From positions 1-35,673 of the forward strand of contig JADGQS010000018.1 in assembly GCA_017881585.1 (NCBI GenBank): 35,673 nt of DNA, given 5' to 3'. The notes beneath the pieces are model-generated. The model was not told the DNA's origin, made no database searches, and saw only the letters and a program-made list of their open reading frames with translations. The position numbers and the translations under genes were made by a program. Each line of letters starts with the position of its first letter. The first letter of the stretch is position 1. Positions 22,853 to 30,854 of the stretch are shown in pieces. The DNA is from Gemmatimonadaceae bacterium. GTDB taxonomy: Bacteria; Gemmatimonadota; Gemmatimonadetes; Gemmatimonadales; Gemmatimonadaceae.

Positions 22853-25561
22853 GTGTCCGCTCCCCTCGCCTCCGACCGCGATCGCGACACGCTGAAGTCG
22901 TTCGCGCGGCGCATCGATCCGTCCGACGCGGGCGCGCACAACAACCTGGGCGTCCTCTACTACAACAAGGGGCTGTACGAGGAGGCGGCGGCCGCGTTCA
23001 CGAAGGCGCTCGAGCTCGACCCGAAGATGCAGGTGGCGCAGCGCAACCTCGAGGTCGCGTACTTCAACACGGGCTACTACGACCGTCGCATCGCCGAGCT
23101 GCGCGAGAAGCTGCGCTTCCGCGTGGACGACCGCGACGCGCGCTGGGAGCTCGGCCGCGCGTACGCACTGCTCGGGCAGTCGGACGAGGCCGTCGCCGAG
23201 TTCACGGCGCTGCTGCGGCACCATCCGAACGATCTCGGCGCCGTCGTCCAGCTCGGGCTCGCGGAGAAGGCGAGCGGCAATCTCGGCGCCGCGCAGCACT
23301 GGTTCGAGGACGCGATCCGGCTCGATCCCGCGAGCTCGGTCACGCGCTTCTATCTCGGCGAGGTGCTCTACAACCAGGGACGCATCGAGGAAGCGCTCGA
23401 TGCGCTCAAGCGCGCGATCGAGCTGAATCCCGAGAATCCCGACGCGCAGTTCCTGCTGAGCTTCGTGTACGGCGACATGGGACGGCACGAGGAGGCCGCC
23501 GCCGCGAGCAAGCGCGCGGTGCAGCTCAATCCGACGCTGTCGCGCGCGCAGGCCAACCTCGCGATCGACCAGCGCAACCCGGGCGGGGACGCGGAGCTGC
23601 CGGCGGGCGTTCACGAGCGCCGTGCGCAGCGCATGATGCAGGTGAGCGAAGGCGTGGAACTCGCGCACTACAACCTCGGGCTCGCGTTCCGGCAGAAGGG
23701 CTACTACGCCGAGGCGCAGCGCGAGTACGAGCTTGCGCTCGAACGCGGCGAGGATCGGGCGCTCGTGCTGCAGGCGATGGCCGAGGTGCACCTGCTGCGC
23801 AAGGATCCCGAGGGCGCGATCGCGCTCTACGACAACCTGATCGTCGAGTCGCCGCACAGCCCAAAGCTGTGGAACGAGCGCGGTGTCGCGGTGCACCAGG
23901 GCGGCCGATTCGCCGAAGCGGCCGGGAATTATCGCAGGGCGCTTGAGGCCGATCCGCACTACGCGATCGCGCACAACAATCTCGGCGTGGCGCTCTATCA
24001 CGCGGGCGATCGCGAGCACGCGGTGGACGCGTTCCGCGATGCGCTCGCCACGAACGCCGGCTTCGTGAAGGCGCGGCTCAACCTCGGACTGCTGCTCACG
24101 AAGAGCCGCCGCTTCCAGCTGGCCCTCGAGGCGTACAAACAGGTGCTGGTGACGCAGCCGGAGAACCCGCTCGCATGGAACGGCATCGGGCTGGTGCTCG
24201 GCGAGCTGCGCAAGTTCGAGGACGCGCGCAACGCGTTCGCGCGGGCGATCCAGGCGCGGCCCGATTTCGCCGAGGCGCACTACAACCTGAGCTTCACGCT
24301 CTCGAACCTCGGCGATCACGAGGGTGCGCTGCGCGAGACCAAGCGGGCGCTCGAGCTCGATCCCTATTACGTCGCGCAGAAGTTCTCGCTCGCGATCGAC
24401 CTCGAATACGAGGATCCCGATCTCTCGGTGGTCCCGGATCTCGGCGGCGAGCAGCGCATGAGCGGCGAAGTGGAGAGCTTCACGTTCGACCCGCGCCTGC
24501 TCGAGTCGCTCTTCAGCGAACTCGCACCGCCGCCCGAGCCGGCGCCGCAGCTCGTCGTGGAAGCGGACGCGTTCACGATGGCCGCCGACTACCTCTCGAC
24601 GGGGCTGTACGATCGCGCGATGGCCGAAGCGAGCCGCGCCATTGCACGGGGTGCGGATGCGGCGGAAGGGAATGCGCTGCTCGGCGACATCCTGTGCCGT
24701 CAGGGTGCGTACGGCGACGCGCTCGAGAAGTATCGCGCGGCGCGTGTGGCGAATCCGCATCATCTGCGCGCGCAGCGCGGCGAAGCGCAGACGCTGCTGC
24801 TGCTCGGGCGCGGGCCGGAAGCCCGTGATGTGTCGGAGCAGGTGCTCGCCGCCGCGCCACGGGACGTGGACGCGCTCATGCTGGCCGCGACGTGCCGGTT
24901 CGAGGCCGGCGACCCTTCGGCGGCGCTCGAGGCGCTCGAGGCCGCGCGAGTCCTCGCGCCGCGCCGCGCCGACGTGCTGCGCTGGATCGGCAACATCACG
25001 CGCTCGCTGGGCGACGTCGACGGCGCGATACGCGCGTATCGCGACGCGCTCGCGCTCGACGCCGATTTTGCCGCGGTGCGATTCGATCTCGCGCGGCTGC
25101 TCATGCAGCGCGAACTGTGGTCCGAGGCGGAGCGGGAACTCGTGGCCGCGCTCGACGCGGTGCCGACGTACGCCGAGGCGACGCTCGAGCTCGCCACGCT
25201 GCGCCGGGTCACGGGGCAGCAGCAGGAGGCCGTGAGCCTGCTCGTCGACCTGCTGCAGCGCGACTCGTACAACTTCGACGGCCACATCTCGCTCGGCGAG
25301 ACGCTCATCGAACTGAATCGCCCCGCCGACGCGGCGACCGCGTTCCGGCGCGTGCTCGCGTTCGATCCCGACCATGCGGGCGCGACGTTCTATGACGGCG
25401 TGATCCTCGCCGGCCAGAAGCGCTACCGCGATGCCATCGAACGCTGGCACCGTGTGGTGGAGCTCGAGCCCGCCGGCGAGTACGCCCGGCGCGCGCGGCG
25501 TGAAATGCGCACGGCGGAAGACCTGCTTACGGTGTTCGGCAGCCGGCTCGGAGGTCACTGA
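22853..25561 (+). CDS. Large tetratricopeptide-repeat protein, function unknown
   Basis: The 902-residue protein consists almost wholly of TPR units (for example AHNNLGVLYYNKGLYEEAAA, ALDALKRAIELNPENPDAQF and AHYNLSFTLSNLGDHEGALR). They form two superhelices of about residues 15-515 and 575-895. The break between them (about 520-570) is acidic and Pro-rich and contains VESFTFDPRLLESLFSEL. There is no signal peptide or transmembrane segment, so it is cytoplasmic. TPR arrays are scaffolds, and position between cheC and the DUF4388/Roadblock/MglA genes suggests it assembles the complex or links it to its target. The GTG start at 22853 is eight bases after cheC. Confidence 0.88.
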   Translation: MSAPLASDRDRDTLKSFARRIDPSDAGAHNNLGVLYYNKGLYEEAAAAFTKALELDPKMQVAQRNLEVAYFNTGYYDRRIAELREKLRFRVDDRDARWELGRAYALLGQSDEAVAEFTALLRHHPNDLGAVVQLGLAEKASGNLGAAQHWFEDAIRLDPASSVTRFYLGEVLYNQGRIEEALDALKRAIELNPENPDAQFLLSFVYGDMGRHEEAAAASKRAVQLNPTLSRAQANLAIDQRNPGGDAELPAGVHERRAQRMMQVSEGVELAHYNLGLAFRQKGYYAEAQREYELALERGEDRALVLQAMAEVHLLRKDPEGAIALYDNLIVESPHSPKLWNERGVAVHQGGRFAEAAGNYRRALEADPHYAIAHNNLGVALYHAGDREHAVDAFRDALATNAGFVKARLNLGLLLTKSRRFQLALEAYKQVLVTQPENPLAWNGIGLVLGELRKFEDARNAFARAIQARPDFAEAHYNLSFTLSNLGDHEGALRETKRALELDPYYVAQKFSLAIDLEYEDPDLSVVPDLGGEQRMSGEVESFTFDPRLLESLFSELAPPPEPAPQLVVEADAFTMAADYLSTGLYDRAMAEASRAIARGADAAEGNALLGDILCRQGAYGDALEKYRAARVANPHHLRAQRGEAQTLLLLGRGPEARDVSEQVLAAAPRDVDALMLAATCRFEAGDPSAALEALEAARVLAPRRADVLRWIGNITRSLGDVDGAIRAYRDALALDADFAAVRFDLARLLMQRELWSEAERELVAALDAVPTYAEATLELATLRRVTGQQQEAVSLLVDLLQRDSYNFDGHISLGETLIELNRPADAATAFRRVLAFDPDHAGATFYDGVILAGQKRYRDAIERWHRVVELEPAGEYARRARREMRTAEDLLTVFGSRLGGH

Positions 25562-25563
25562 CC

Positions 25564-26667
25564 GTGGCGATCGAAGGACCCCTTCGCGAACTCGGCATCC
25601 ACGACGTCTTCCAGCTGCTCGACCTGAGCCGCAAGACGGGAACACTGGCGGTCACCTCGGAACTGCGCGACAACGAGGGGACGGTGCACTTCCAGAACGG
25701 CCGCGTCGTGGCCGCAAAGATCAAGAGCAATCCGCACCGCATCGGCGACCTGCTCATGCGCGCCGGCCGCGTGACGGCCGCGCAGGTGGCGGAGGCGAGC
25801 GCCGCGCAGGTGGAGCGCGGCGACCGCCGCCGCCTGGGCGAGATCCTGCTCGACATGGGCGCGATCACGCAGAAGGAGCTCGAGCGGCAGATCCGGATCC
25901 AGATCGAGGCGGTCGTCTTCGAGCTCCTCTCGTGGCGAGAAGGATTCTTCCGCTTCGAGGAAGGACCGATGCAGGGCGAGCCGATGGTGCAGATCGGCAC
26001 GGAGGCGCTGCTGATGGAGGGCGCCCGCCGTATCGATGAATGGTCGCGCATTTCCGATCGCGTGCCGAGCCTGCTCGCGATTCCGCGGCTCACGTCGCTG
26101 CAGGACGACAGCCACGCGCCGATGCTCGACCTGCTGCCGAGCGAATGGGAGGTCCTGACGATGATCGACGGCGCGCTGGACCTGCGTGCGATCGCTGCGA
26201 GGCTCGCGCGCACCGAGTTCGACACGGCCAAGGTCGTCTATGGACTCGTCAGCACCGGCGTGGTCGAGCTCACGGTTCCCGCGTCGGTGGCGGAACGGGT
26301 CGCGGCGCGCGCGTCCACGCCGGCGAGTCCGATGCGCGCGGTGGCCGATGTCCCGACTCCCGTGATCGGGGCGCCCACCGTGACGTCTCCTGCCGCGGTG
26401 CCGGCGGCTCCCGGGGCGCTGCGCGCGCCGACGATCACGGACGACCTGCCGCCGCTCACCGCGAAGCACGAACCGCCGCCCATGGCCGACGGCATCGACG
26501 ATCTCGAGCGCGGATTCCAGTACCTGCTGCGCGGCGACTTCGACAGCGCCGTGGTGTCGTGGGCCTTGTGGCTGCATTCGCACTCGAACGACGCGATGGC
26601 GGAAAAGGTTCGCGCCGGTCTCGAGGCCGCCGCGCGCCTGCGCGGGCTCGTGGAGGCGCGCTACTGA
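25564..26667 (+). CDS. PATAN/DUF4388-domain protein with winged-helix-like region
   Basis: Residues 1-130 match the DUF4388 (PATAN) pattern: IHDVFQLLDLSRKTGTLAVT, then GTVHFQNGRVVAAKI, an alpha-helical insertion resembling the N-terminal domain of type II/IV secretion ATPases (RIGDLLMRAGRVTAAQVAEA and RRLGEILLDMGAITQKELE), then FFRFEEGPM. A winged-helix-like segment follows (about 195-245, SEWEVLTMIDGALDLRAIAA). After a Pro/Ala/Thr-rich linker (about 250-300) comes a single TPR-like hairpin. PATAN domains are associated with response regulators and MglA-type GTPases. It is paralogous to the protein at 30854-32473. The GTG start is two bases after the TPR gene; the stop overlaps the next ATG. 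Confidence 0.82.
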   Translation: MAIEGPLRELGIHDVFQLLDLSRKTGTLAVTSELRDNEGTVHFQNGRVVAAKIKSNPHRIGDLLMRAGRVTAAQVAEASAAQVERGDRRRLGEILLDMGAITQKELERQIRIQIEAVVFELLSWREGFFRFEEGPMQGEPMVQIGTEALLMEGARRIDEWSRISDRVPSLLAIPRLTSLQDDSHAPMLDLLPSEWEVLTMIDGALDLRAIAARLARTEFDTAKVVYGLVSTGVVELTVPASVAERVAARASTPASPMRAVADVPTPVIGAPTVTSPAAVPAAPGALRAPTITDDLPPLTAKHEPPPMADGIDDLERGFQYLLRGDFDSAVVSWALWLHSHSNDAMAEKVRAGLEAAARLRGLVEARY

Positions 26668-27479
26668 TGAGCGACGACATCCGCGCCCTCAGCGAGACGC
26701 TCGCGGCCGATCCGTCGAGCGTGGTGTTCGTGCAGCTCGGCGAGGCCTTGCGCCGCTCCGGACAGCTGGAACTCGCCTGGCGCGTCGCCTCGCGCGGTCT
26801 CGAGCGGCACGCGCAGCGCGCCGACGCGCACGATCTGGTCGCGCGCATCGCCATCGATCGCGGCGATGTTCCGCGCGCGCGGGCCGAATGGGAGTCGGTG
26901 CTCACGCTGTCGCCGGGACACGGCGGCGCGCAGAAGGGACTCGGCTTCCTCTGTTTCCAGCAGGGCGACCTCGACGAGGCGGCGCGGTATCTCGGCGCCG
27001 CGCTCGCGAGCGATCCGCTCGACGAGTCGCTCGCGGCGGCGCTCGACACGGTTTACGCGTCGCATCCGGACCGGCGGCCGCTCGAAGAGGGGCCGACCGC
27101 GCCCGCGCCGGTCGTCGATGCGCGCACGCTGTTCCACGAAGTGCTCGGCGACCCGTCGCAGACCGCGATCCTGCTTGACGCGGATGGCTACGTTGTCGCG
27201 GGCCAGTATCTCACGGCGGACGGACGCGATCTCGGCGCCGACATCGGCGCGCAGCTCTCGGGGGTGAGCGACGAGGCGAATCGCGCCATGCGCCATCTCG
27301 GCCTCGGCCGCTGGCGCCAGATCGTCTTCGAGTCGGAGACCGCGAGCGTGGCGATGGCGCCGAGCGGCGGTGGCGTGCTGCTCGTCGCGGCGCCGCGGTC
27401 CGTCCCGCTCGGATATGTCCGGCGCCTGTTGGAACGGTCGCTCGAGCGCGCACGCCGCTGGATGGGACGGCGCGCATGA
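26667..27479 (+). CDS. TPR-Roadblock/LC7 fusion protein
   Basis: Residues 1-120 contain about three TPR-like hairpins (FVQLGEALRRSGQLELAWRV and AQKGLGFLCFQQGDLDEAAR). After a Pro-rich linker, residues 145-270 look like a Roadblock/LC7 domain, with TAILLDADGYVVAGQYLT for the central strand-turn-strand and VLLVAAPRSVPLGYVRRLLE for the C-terminal helix. Roadblock proteins such as MglB act as GTPase-activating partners of MglA. The ATG at 26667 overlaps the upstream stop. It is the first of three consecutive LC7-type proteins, and the only one fused to TPRs, which may bring the GTPase partner to a scaffold. Confidence 0.75.
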   Translation: MSDDIRALSETLAADPSSVVFVQLGEALRRSGQLELAWRVASRGLERHAQRADAHDLVARIAIDRGDVPRARAEWESVLTLSPGHGGAQKGLGFLCFQQGDLDEAARYLGAALASDPLDESLAAALDTVYASHPDRRPLEEGPTAPAPVVDARTLFHEVLGDPSQTAILLDADGYVVAGQYLTADGRDLGADIGAQLSGVSDEANRAMRHLGLGRWRQIVFESETASVAMAPSGGGVLLVAAPRSVPLGYVRRLLERSLERARRWMGRRA

Positions 27480-27486
27480 GAAAACC

Positions 27487-27834
27487 ATGAGCAGCCCGTT
27501 CACCGCGCTCCTCGCATCGCTCATCCGCCACCGCGGCGTCACCGGCTGCATGGTGGTGGGCGAGGCCGACGGCATGATCGTCGACTCGAGCCTGCAGATC
27601 GGCGTGAATGGCGAGGCGTTCGCGGCACTCACCGCGTCGATGTATCGCAAAGCGAGACGGGCGGCGGCGGCGGCGGGATTCGGCCCGACCGGATTCTTCG
27701 AGCTCGACGCCGACGGCGGCCGCATGTGCGCGGCGGGGAGGAACGATCTCGTCATTGTCGTCCTGGCCGAGCCGAGGGTGAACGTCGGGCTGCTCCGCGT
27801 CGAGATGCTGAAGGCGCTGGAGGCGTTCGCATGA
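27487..27834 (+). CDS. Roadblock/LC7-domain protein (second)
   Basis: The 115-residue protein is a single small domain with TALLASLIRHRGVTGCMVVG, EADGMIVDSSLQIG, a central helix and VIVVLAEPRVNVGLLRVEML, the order of elements in the Roadblock/LC7 fold. The ATG at 27487 follows the previous gene by seven bases and the stop overlaps the next start. By family it should dimerise and contact the MglA-type GTPase encoded 520 bases further on. It is shorter than Myxococcus MglB (159), and I cannot identify which of the three LC7 proteins is the true MglB equivalent. Confidence 0.75.
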   Translation: MSSPFTALLASLIRHRGVTGCMVVGEADGMIVDSSLQIGVNGEAFAALTASMYRKARRAAAAAGFGPTGFFELDADGGRMCAAGRNDLVIVVLAEPRVNVGLLRVEMLKALEAFA

Positions 27835-28301
27835 GGCTGTCCGTCGCCGAAGACTGGGTCGAGGCGCCCCTCAAGCAGTTCGTGGATGAGGCGCGCGTGC
27901 AGCTGGCCGTGCTGTTGAATCGGAGCGGGCAGGTGCTCGGCCAGTACGGGTTCGCGAGCTCCGTGGACGTGATGACCGCGTGCGCGCTCGCGGCGGCGAC
28001 GACGGCGTCTTCGGCGGAGCTCGGCCGGCTGGTGGACGGCAAGCCGTTCGCCGGACTGCACTACGCCGGGAATGTGCGGCAGATCTTCCTCGGGCAGATA
28101 TCGATGCGAGCCGGCTCGCTGATCCTGCTGGCGGTGTTCGACGACGAGAGTTCGCTCGGCCTGGTGCAGCTGTTCTTCGCGGAACTCTGCGCGAGCCTCG
28201 CGGCTGTCGTGCCGGCGGATGCACCGGCGGCGCCCGCGCTGGCGGAGGATTTCGAACGCGAGCTGCACCGCAATCTCGCCGCGATGTTCGGGCGTTCATG
28301 A
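27831..28301 (+). CDS. Roadblock/LC7-domain protein (third, MglB-like candidate)
   Basis: The 156-residue product contains VQLAVLLNRSGQVLGQYGFA, then DVMTACALAAATTASSAELG and IFLGQISMRAGSLILLAVFD, which follow the Roadblock/LC7 pattern used by MglB. A C-terminal extension ends AEDFERELHRNLAAMFGRS, a possible amphipathic helix. Its length and position directly before the MglA-type GTPase make it the best candidate for the MglB-like GTPase-activating protein. The start overlaps the upstream LC7 gene by four bases. A 52-base gap with a CATCCCGGATC-type repeat separates it from mglA. Confidence 0.78.
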   Translation: MRLSVAEDWVEAPLKQFVDEARVQLAVLLNRSGQVLGQYGFASSVDVMTACALAAATTASSAELGRLVDGKPFAGLHYAGNVRQIFLGQISMRAGSLILLAVFDDESSLGLVQLFFAELCASLAAVVPADAPAAPALAEDFERELHRNLAAMFGRS

Positions 28302-28310
28302 TGTCCGGTC

Positions 28311-28353
28311 TCCCCGCGTCCCGTATTCCTCATCTGCATCCCGGATCTCGGAC
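28311..28353. repeat. Copy of a TCCCG-CATCCCGGATC-type short repeat upstream of mglA
   Basis: The 52-base gap before mglA contains TCCCGTAT (28319-28326) and GCATCCCGGATC (28337-28348). The same 12-mer recurs at 33788-33799 and the 8-mer at 33814-33821, inside the 30-bp tandem repeat that opens cheB. Shared non-coding words at two places in one operon suggest a dispersed short repeat family. Confidence 0.6.
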
Positions 28354-28953
28354 GTGTCACTAGTCAACTACGCAGCCCGCGAAATCACGTGCAAGATCGT
28401 TTACTACGGCCCGGGACGGTCCGGGAAGACGACGAACCTGCATTACATTTACGGCCAGGTGCCGGGTGACCGGAAAGGGCAGATGGTCTCGCTGGCAACG
28501 CAGACGGACCGCACGCTGTTCTTCGATTTTCTTCCGCTCGACCTCGGGATCATCTCGGGGTTCACGACGCGATTCCAGCTCTATACGGTGCCGGGACAGG
28601 TGTACTACCAGACCACACGACGGCTCGTGCTGCAGGGCGCCGACGGCGTCGTGTTCGTCGCGGACAGCCAAGCCCGGCAGCTCGACGAAAACATCGAGTC
28701 GATGCAGGACCTCCACGCGAATCTCGCGGAACACGGCGTCGACGCGCGCACCGTGCCCCTCGTGATCCAGTACAACAAGCAGGACCTGCCCGCCGACCTC
28801 ATCCTCAGTGTGCCCGAACTCGAGGAGCAACTCAACTTCCGCGGGGTGCCGTCATTCGCGGCCGACGCGCTGCACGGCCCGGGCGTGTTCGAGACGCTGC
28901 GCGCGGTGAGCGAGCAGGTGCTCCGCAAGTTGAGCGCGGGCGGAGGGGGCTGA
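28354..28953 (+). CDS. mglA: MglA-type small Ras-like GTPase
   Basis: The 199-residue protein has a P-loop GPGRSGKTTN (Lys25), the switch region TQTDRTLFFDFLPLDLG, the family-specific TVPGQVYYQTTRRLVLQGAD (with TVPG in place of the usual DxxG) and the guanine-binding NKQD in IQYNKQDLPAD. It is close in pattern to Myxococcus MglA (starts NYAAREITCKIVYYGPG), which sets cell polarity for gliding and type IV pili and is regulated by the Roadblock protein MglB. The GTG at 28354 gives the family N-terminus; upstream in-frame ATG codons would add 45 unrelated residues. Three LC7 genes precede it and a DnaA-like ATPase gene follows after two bases. Confidence 0.93.
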   Translation: MSLVNYAAREITCKIVYYGPGRSGKTTNLHYIYGQVPGDRKGQMVSLATQTDRTLFFDFLPLDLGIISGFTTRFQLYTVPGQVYYQTTRRLVLQGADGVVFVADSQARQLDENIESMQDLHANLAEHGVDARTVPLVIQYNKQDLPADLILSVPELEEQLNFRGVPSFAADALHGPGVFETLRAVSEQVLRKLSAGGGG

Positions 28954-28955
28954 GC

Positions 28956-30854
28956 GTGCAGCTCGATCCGCGGCTCCGGTTCGACAGCCTCGTGGTGGGC
29001 GCGGGGAACCGCCTCGCGGTGGCGGCCGCGCGAGCCGTGGCCGAGTCGCCGGGCGCGGTCTACAACCCGTTGTTCATCTATGGCGGCACCGGGCTCGGCA
29101 AGACGCACCTGCTCTGCGCCGTGGGACACTTGGCGGCCGCTTTGCAGCCGCAGCTCGAGATCGAGTACCTCTCGCTCGACGAGTTCGTCGAGCAGCTGCA
29201 TGCCTCGGTCTCCGCCGGGCAGATGGACGCGTTCTCGCGCCGCTACGAGCGCGTGGGACTCCTGCTCATCGACGACGTGCAGTTCCTCACCGGGCGACGC
29301 GAGACGCAGGCCGAGCTCCTGCGGCTGTTCGAGCGCATGCAGGCCGCGGGCGGCCAGGTGGTGCTCACGAGCGACCGCCCGCCGGCCGAGATCCCGGACG
29401 TCGACGAGCGGCTGATCAGCCGGCTCTCGGGTGGGCTCATCGCGGACGTCACCGCGCCGGACTACGAGACGCGCGTCGCGATCCTCCGCGCGAACTGCGA
29501 GGAGCGCCACCTCGAGTTCACGAACGGCGTGCTCGAGGAGCTCGCGCGGTTCAACTTCAACAACGTGCGCGCGCTGCAGGGCGCGCTCAACCGGCTCGTC
29601 GTGGCCGAGGCGGTCAGCGCGGACGAGGAACCGTCCGCGAAGACGGTGCAAAAGCCGGCGCCGAAGGAGCGTCCCACCGGCGAGTTCGAGAGCTTCCTCT
29701 CCGAAGTCACGACGGTCGTGCAGCAGCAGGTCGAGTCGTGGCAGGCGAGGCTGCGCGAGGCGATCGCGTACTGGAACGGCGAGGGATACCGCACCGCCGT
29801 GCTCGCGCGCGCTCTCACGCTGACCAAGGCCCCCGACGTCGCGGGTCTGCTCTCGACGTTCACGGCGGCCGTGGAACACCTGCGCGACCTCGAGCGCGCC
29901 GCCGCGGACGTGGATCTCGCGCTCGGCAGCGATCCCGTGTTCCGCGATCCCGAGCGGATGGCGGCGGCGGAGGACCTCGTCGAGCGCGCGCTGGCGGGCG
30001 AGACGCCGCCGGGCGGGCCGAGTCCCGCGTTCACGCGCGACGCGTTCGAGGTGGGAACGTCGAACCAGCTCGCCGTCCATGCCGCCGACGCGGTCATCGC
30101 GTCGCCCGGGGTGAAGTACAATCCCTTGCTGATCCACGGCGCGAGCGGCGTGGGAAAGACGCACCTGCTGCACGCCATCGGCAACGCACTCGTGCTGGCG
30201 CGCGGCTCGCGGCTCGTCGTCGCGTGCGTGCACGCCCAGCAGTTCATCGACGAGCTGATCACGTCGATCCAGGGCGGGACGATCGAACGCTGGCGCGCCC
30301 GGTATCGCTCCGTGGACGCGCTCCTGATCGACGACGTGCACTTCATCGCGGACAAGGAGCGCACGCAGGACGAGCTCTTCCTGCTGTTCAACGAGATCGT
30401 CAACGCGGGGAAGCAGGTCGTGCTCACGAGCGACCAGCCTCCCTCCGTGATTCCCGATCTGGAGGCGCGGCTGCGCTCGCGGTTCGAGGGCGGGCTCGTC
30501 GTTCCCATCCAGGCGCCCGACCGCGCCCTGCGCGAGAAACTCTTCGCGCGATTCCTCGCCGCGGCGGGCCGGGAGTCCGACGCGCACCTGCTCGCGCTGC
30601 TCGGCCAGCAGCCGGTGCAGAGCGTGCGCGAGATCATCGGCGTCGTGAACCGGCTGGGCGCGGCGGCGCAGGCGGCAGGCGTGCCGCTCGACGCCAAGCT
30701 CGTGCGCCGTGAACTCGGCGCGGTCACGCCCTACGCCGGCGTATCCGTCATCGCGCAGGCGAACGACGGGCGCGACCCCGCGTTCATGGACGCCGAGAAG
30801 ATCGTGTGGGACTGGCCTGAAGTCGGCGCGCGCGTGATCGAGGAGTTCCGCTGA
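28956..30854 (+). CDS. Tandem DnaA-like AAA+ ATPase without a DNA-binding domain
   Basis: The 632-residue protein holds two DnaA domain-III modules. Module 1 (about 8-225) has RFDSLVVGAGNRLAV, Walker A GGTGLGKTHLL (Lys49), Walker B LLLIDDVQFL (Asp106-Asp107), sensor-1 VVLTSDRPP and sensor-2 NNVRALQGALNRL. Module 2 (about 368-585) has AFEVGTSNQLAVHAA, GASGVGKTHLL (Lys401), LLIDDVHFIADKERTQDELF (Asp459-Asp460), VVLTSDQPPSVIPDLEARLR and VREIIGVVNRL. A helical linker of about 140 residues joins them. There is no domain I and no domain IV helix-turn-helix signature, so it should not act as a replication initiator. The GTG start has a GGAGGGGG ribosome-binding site; the stop overlaps the next ATG. 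Function unknown; co-translated with MglA and DUF4388 proteins. Confidence 0.85.
   Translation: MQLDPRLRFDSLVVGAGNRLAVAAARAVAESPGAVYNPLFIYGGTGLGKTHLLCAVGHLAAALQPQLEIEYLSLDEFVEQLHASVSAGQMDAFSRRYERVGLLLIDDVQFLTGRRETQAELLRLFERMQAAGGQVVLTSDRPPAEIPDVDERLISRLSGGLIADVTAPDYETRVAILRANCEERHLEFTNGVLEELARFNFNNVRALQGALNRLVVAEAVSADEEPSAKTVQKPAPKERPTGEFESFLSEVTTVVQQQVESWQARLREAIAYWNGEGYRTAVLARALTLTKAPDVAGLLSTFTAAVEHLRDLERAAADVDLALGSDPVFRDPERMAAAEDLVERALAGETPPGGPSPAFTRDAFEVGTSNQLAVHAADAVIASPGVKYNPLLIHGASGVGKTHLLHAIGNALVLARGSRLVVACVHAQQFIDELITSIQGGTIERWRARYRSVDALLIDDVHFIADKERTQDELFLLFNEIVNAGKQVVLTSDQPPSVIPDLEARLRSRFEGGLVVPIQAPDRALREKLFARFLAAAGRESDAHLLALLGQQPVQSVREIIGVVNRLGAAAQAAGVPLDAKLVRRELGAVTPYAGVSVIAQANDGRDPAFMDAEKIVWDWPEVGARVIEEFR

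Noticed and set aside
22718-25645. Very long minus-strand open frame (975 codons) opposite the TPR gene
   Set aside because: It is rich in Arg, His, Val and Glu without any recognisable motif and mirrors the codon bias of the TPR gene. Long antisense frames of this kind are common in GC-rich genomes.
28605-30587. Minus-strand frame of 660 codons opposite mglA and the DnaA-like gene
   Set aside because: Shadow of the well-supported plus-strand genes; composition is atypical for a real protein.
28956-30854. Reading this gene as the chromosomal replication initiator dnaA with a nearby oriC
   Set aside because: There is no domain IV signature, the AAA+ module is duplicated, and dnaN, recF or an AT-rich origin with DnaA boxes is not adjacent.
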